The notes under the pieces: model-generated
The model's input: the letters and a program-made list of their open reading frames with translations, nothing else
Database searches by the model: none
Told to the model about the DNA's origin: nothing
Translations under genes and position numbers: made by a program
Origin: Opitutia bacterium
GTDB lineage: Bacteria > Verrucomicrobiota > Verrucomicrobiia > Opitutales > Seribacteraceae
Length of the DNA stretch: 7,161 nucleotides
Direction: 5' to 3'
Assembly (NCBI GenBank): GCA_018695085.1
Contig: JABHOU010000259.1
Span: 1 to 7,161 of the forward strand
Shown here: positions 5,320 through 7,161 of the stretch, piece after piece
Layout: each line of letters begins with the position of its first letter
How positions within the stretch are numbered: position 1 is the stretch's first letter

Positions 5320-6297
5320 TCAAGAACCAGCTTTGGCAATTGATTTCGCACCCCCTTGACAAGAGAAACTAAGCGACCATTGCCAAAACAAACCGCCCTT
5401 CGGACCGAATACCCAAGCCAAAACAAATAATATGCCAGCCGTTACCACTATAGCCCCTGCGATTGAACAGTCCAACCACTTGGCGAGGTGAAAACCACCT
5501 AGGGCATATGCCAAGGACAGAGGTGCCACGCCAAGCAGCAAAGCCGGTAAACGCTCGTAAAAGAAACTGGCCGTAACGGCAGGAAAAATAAGCATCGCAA
5601 CGACTAGCACGACTCCGACTGCCTCGAAGGCCGCCACAATAGTAAGGGCCAAGGCAATCATAAGCCCGTAATGAGCAGCATTCACGTGCATGCCGAGTGA
5701 TCGTGCAAGCCCTACATCGAACGATGTTACAAGGAGCACCCTGTAAAAAACGACAACTAGAACTATGTCCAACAGTGCTACTGTGCCCATAGTGGCAATT
5801 GGCAAAGGACCAAAATTGGTTCCGCCCAAAATGAAGCTTTCCCGCAAGGGAACTAGGCCTATCTCACCATAAAGCACGCAATCGGCATCGAGGTGGACAT
5901 TGTCGAGCCAAATGCTGATTATCACCACACCCACCGCAAAGAGCGTAGTGAAGACGATTCCAATGGCTGCGTCGGGCTTCACCCTTGACTTGCGGTGAAT
6001 CAGCTCAATCAGAACCGTGGTAAGAACACCCGCGACTGTAGCTCCAATCAACATTGCAGGCAACGAACGAGAGGAAGTGAAGACAAAGGCAATAGCAATA
6101 CCAGGCAACAGGCTGTGGCTGATGGCATCTCCCACCAAGGCAAGACGGCGTGCAACCACGAAATTTCCGATGACACCGCAAGCCAAGCATACAAAAAAGC
6201 CCATTAGGACGACTTGGAAGGTGCTCTCGATGTCGGACAGCCAAGGGTCCACGAAAACGGAACCATAGTCAAAGGTCGGAAAAAACTCTTCGCGCAT
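5320..6297 (-). CDS. metal ABC transporter permease (ZnuB/MntB/TroD family), second membrane subunit
   Basis: 325 residues, an ABC-3 family inner-membrane permease for Mn, Fe or Zn import, about 8-9 hydrophobic segments. Family motifs are VVARRLALVGDAISHSLLPG (47-66), the region that couples to the ATPase; PDAAIGIVFTTLFAVGV (108-124); DADCVLYGEI (137-146), the counterpart of the LDh.LFGdi motif; FDVGLARSLGM (193-203); and AVGVVLVVAMLIFPAVTA (226-243). It starts 5 bp after the TAA of the permease-repressor fusion with no Shine-Dalgarno sequence, so translational coupling is likely and the two permeases probably form a heterodimer. The order fused permease then unfused permease matches chlamydial ytgCR-ytgD and treponemal troC-troD. 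The C-terminal tail after WVFGPKGGL (295-303) is about 22 residues of polar sequence. The binding protein and ATPase must be encoded outside the window. The metal is unresolved. Confidence 0.93.
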   Translation of the reverse strand: MREEFFPTFDYGSVFVDPWLSDIESTFQVVLMGFFVCLACGVIGNFVVARRLALVGDAISHSLLPGIAIAFVFTSSRSLPAMLIGATVAGVLTTVLIELIHRKSRVKPDAAIGIVFTTLFAVGVVIISIWLDNVHLDADCVLYGEIGLVPLRESFILGGTNFGPLPIATMGTVALLDIVLVVVFYRVLLVTSFDVGLARSLGMHVNAAHYGLMIALALTIVAAFEAVGVVLVVAMLIFPAVTASFFYERLPALLLGVAPLSLAYALGGFHLAKWLDCSIAGAIVVTAGILFVLAWVFGPKGGLFWQWSLSFSCQGGAKSIAKAGS

Positions 6298-6302
6298 CGT
6301 GA

Positions 6303-7161
6303 TTAATGTTGCCGGAAGTACCCTGTGGCGGATGCAGGATTAGTTGATAGGCCGGCACCACGTTCTATGTCCTCGAGACTTGGGATGGCTGACCCGTGAG
6401 GGTCGCGTCGGGGGTCCTTTAGGATGCGCTCGAGATGACGCACGACTTTTTCACCCAAAACATGCTCGATCTTTTCGGCATCCTCATGAACATGATCAGC
6501 GGCATAACGTGCCTCGTTGGTCAAGTAGAGCTCCCAAAGGCGGTGGTTACGAACAATTTGGCAGGCTCGTTCCCAACCGGCGGGAGTAAGGGAGAGTCTG
6601 GCGTCTTGGGAATAACGAGGACCAGTATGATCGGAACAAAGCAAGCTCGCGAACCCGGCTTTTACGAGATCATCAGCCTCTCGTCGAGCCTCGGCCACGC
6701 TTTGCCGTCTACGGGCGGCCAGAGCTCCAACTGTTACGGATTCTTTAGAAAAATCGCCCGCCTCGAGCACTTGATAGGCAGCCTTCATTGTATTCTCAAA
6801 ACTCACTTGGCGAACTCGGTTTCGACGCCTTAGCCACTTGGAGATCAACCCATGCTTGGGGCCGCAAAAAAAGGCGACGACAAAGAAAGAAGTACAGGCA
6901 AGAACCATGAAAGGACCCGTGGGCAGATTATTGCCGAGAAAAGAGCCGTAAGAACCGAACAATCCTCCCGCGACCCCAAACAGGGTCGAAAGCAACAGCA
7001 AAGTTCCCATCCGATCGGTCAGCAAGTAGGCAGTGGCTGCAGGAGTAATGAGAAGAGCGGAAACAAGAACCACGCCCACCGCCTGCAGGGAGGTGACCAC
7101 AGCAAAAGTGAGACCCACGAGGAGCACGTAACGCATAAACTCAACGGGTACGCCCACGGAG
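6303..7161 (-). CDS. metal ABC permease fused to a DtxR/MntR-family repressor (YtgCR-like), 5' end off the right edge
   Basis: The frame is open to base 7161; the first GTG at 7157 falls inside the permease and is not the start. Numbering from that codon, residues 1-108 are the last third of an ABC-3 permease: VGLTFAVVTSLQAVGVVLVS (14-33), ALLITPAATAYLL (34-46), then NLPTGPFMVLACTSFFVV (77-94) and CGPKHGL. A basic linker WLRRRNRVRQ (108-117) leads to a winged helix (about 118-192, recognition-helix region around RRRQSVAEARREADDLVKAG) and a DtxR-type dimerisation domain (about 193-262): NHRLWE (204-209), DHVHEDAEKIEHVL (221-234), DPHGSAIPSLED (252-263). By alignment from memory His205, Glu209 and His224 match DtxR His79, Glu83 and His98; Glu228, Glu231 and His232 match MntR Glu99, Glu102 and His103. 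No SH3-like third domain follows. In Chlamydia the equivalent YtgCR is cleaved to release the repressor YtgR. Repression here is inference. Confidence 0.92.
   Translation of the reverse strand, partial: SVGVPVEFMRYVLLVGLTFAVVTSLQAVGVVLVSALLITPAATAYLLTDRMGTLLLLSTLFGVAGGLFGSYGSFLGNNLPTGPFMVLACTSFFVVAFFCGPKHGLISKWLRRRNRVRQVSFENTMKAAYQVLEAGDFSKESVTVGALAARRRQSVAEARREADDLVKAGFASLLCSDHTGPRYSQDARLSLTPAGWERACQIVRNHRLWELYLTNEARYAADHVHEDAEKIEHVLGEKVVRHLERILKDPRRDPHGSAIPSLEDIERGAGLSTNPASATGYFRQH

Noticed and set aside
6435..6833. 132-codon plus-strand frame opposite the repressor module
   Set aside because: Antisense shadow of a strongly supported DtxR-like domain; no independent evidence.
1..7161. CRISPR arrays, tRNA or rRNA genes, insertion sequences and phage genes
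   Set aside because: No regularly spaced repeats, no RNA-gene-like folds or conserved rRNA stretches, and no transposase or integrase motifs were seen on either strand.

Overview
The window (7161 bp, roughly half G+C by eye) looks like a chromosomal segment of a Gram-negative bacterium of the PVC group, most likely Verrucomicrobiota (Opitutae-like). That placement is inference. It rests on a manganese/iron/zinc-type ABC permease fused to a DtxR-family repressor, a layout described in Chlamydia as YtgC-YtgR; on an OGG1-type 8-oxoguanine DNA glycosylase; on a charge-polarised small protein beginning MGTQYKKVIKRKRR; on outer-membrane and signal-peptide proteins; and on weak or absent Shine-Dalgarno sequences at most starts. 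Eight protein genes are supported, seven on the minus strand and one on the plus strand.

Left block (1-1734, minus strand, read right to left): a promoter candidate at 1707-1734, then a basic-head/acidic-tail protein (1080-1679), a small secreted protein of unknown function (562-1059), and an ogg-type glycosylase (starting at 565 and running off the left edge). Gaps are 20 bp and a 4-bp GTGA stop/start overlap, so this is probably one transcript. The glycosylase is easy to miss because it has a GTG start and no stop inside the window.

Central block (1752-4764, minus strand): a HupE/UreJ-type membrane protein (3565-4764), a small secreted CxxC protein (3064-3456), and an outer-membrane beta-barrel with a very Met/His-rich N-terminal third (1840-2877), closed by a strong terminator at 1752-1793. 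The combination suggests traffic of a soft or borderline transition metal such as nickel, cobalt or copper across the envelope, but the metal cannot be read from the sequence.

Between hupE and the right block lies a divergently transcribed gene for a 110-residue exported Lys-rich protein with four cysteines (4897-5229, plus strand), ending in a near-perfect GAAA-loop terminator (5252-5280). The 132-bp divergent spacer carries an 18-bp dyad followed, on the minus strand, by a T-run.

Right block (5320-7161, minus strand): the tail of a metal ABC permease fused to a complete winged-helix plus DtxR-type dimerisation module (6303-7161, 5' end off the window), followed 5 bp later by a second, unfused metal ABC permease (5320-6297). 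The binding protein and ATPase of the transporter are expected beyond the right edge but are not seen. The most notable feature is this permease-repressor fusion, which could supply a metal-sensing repressor from the same polypeptide as the importer. Close behind are the possible antisense overlap or attenuation around 4798-4827 and the Met-rich barrel/HupE/CxxC cluster.
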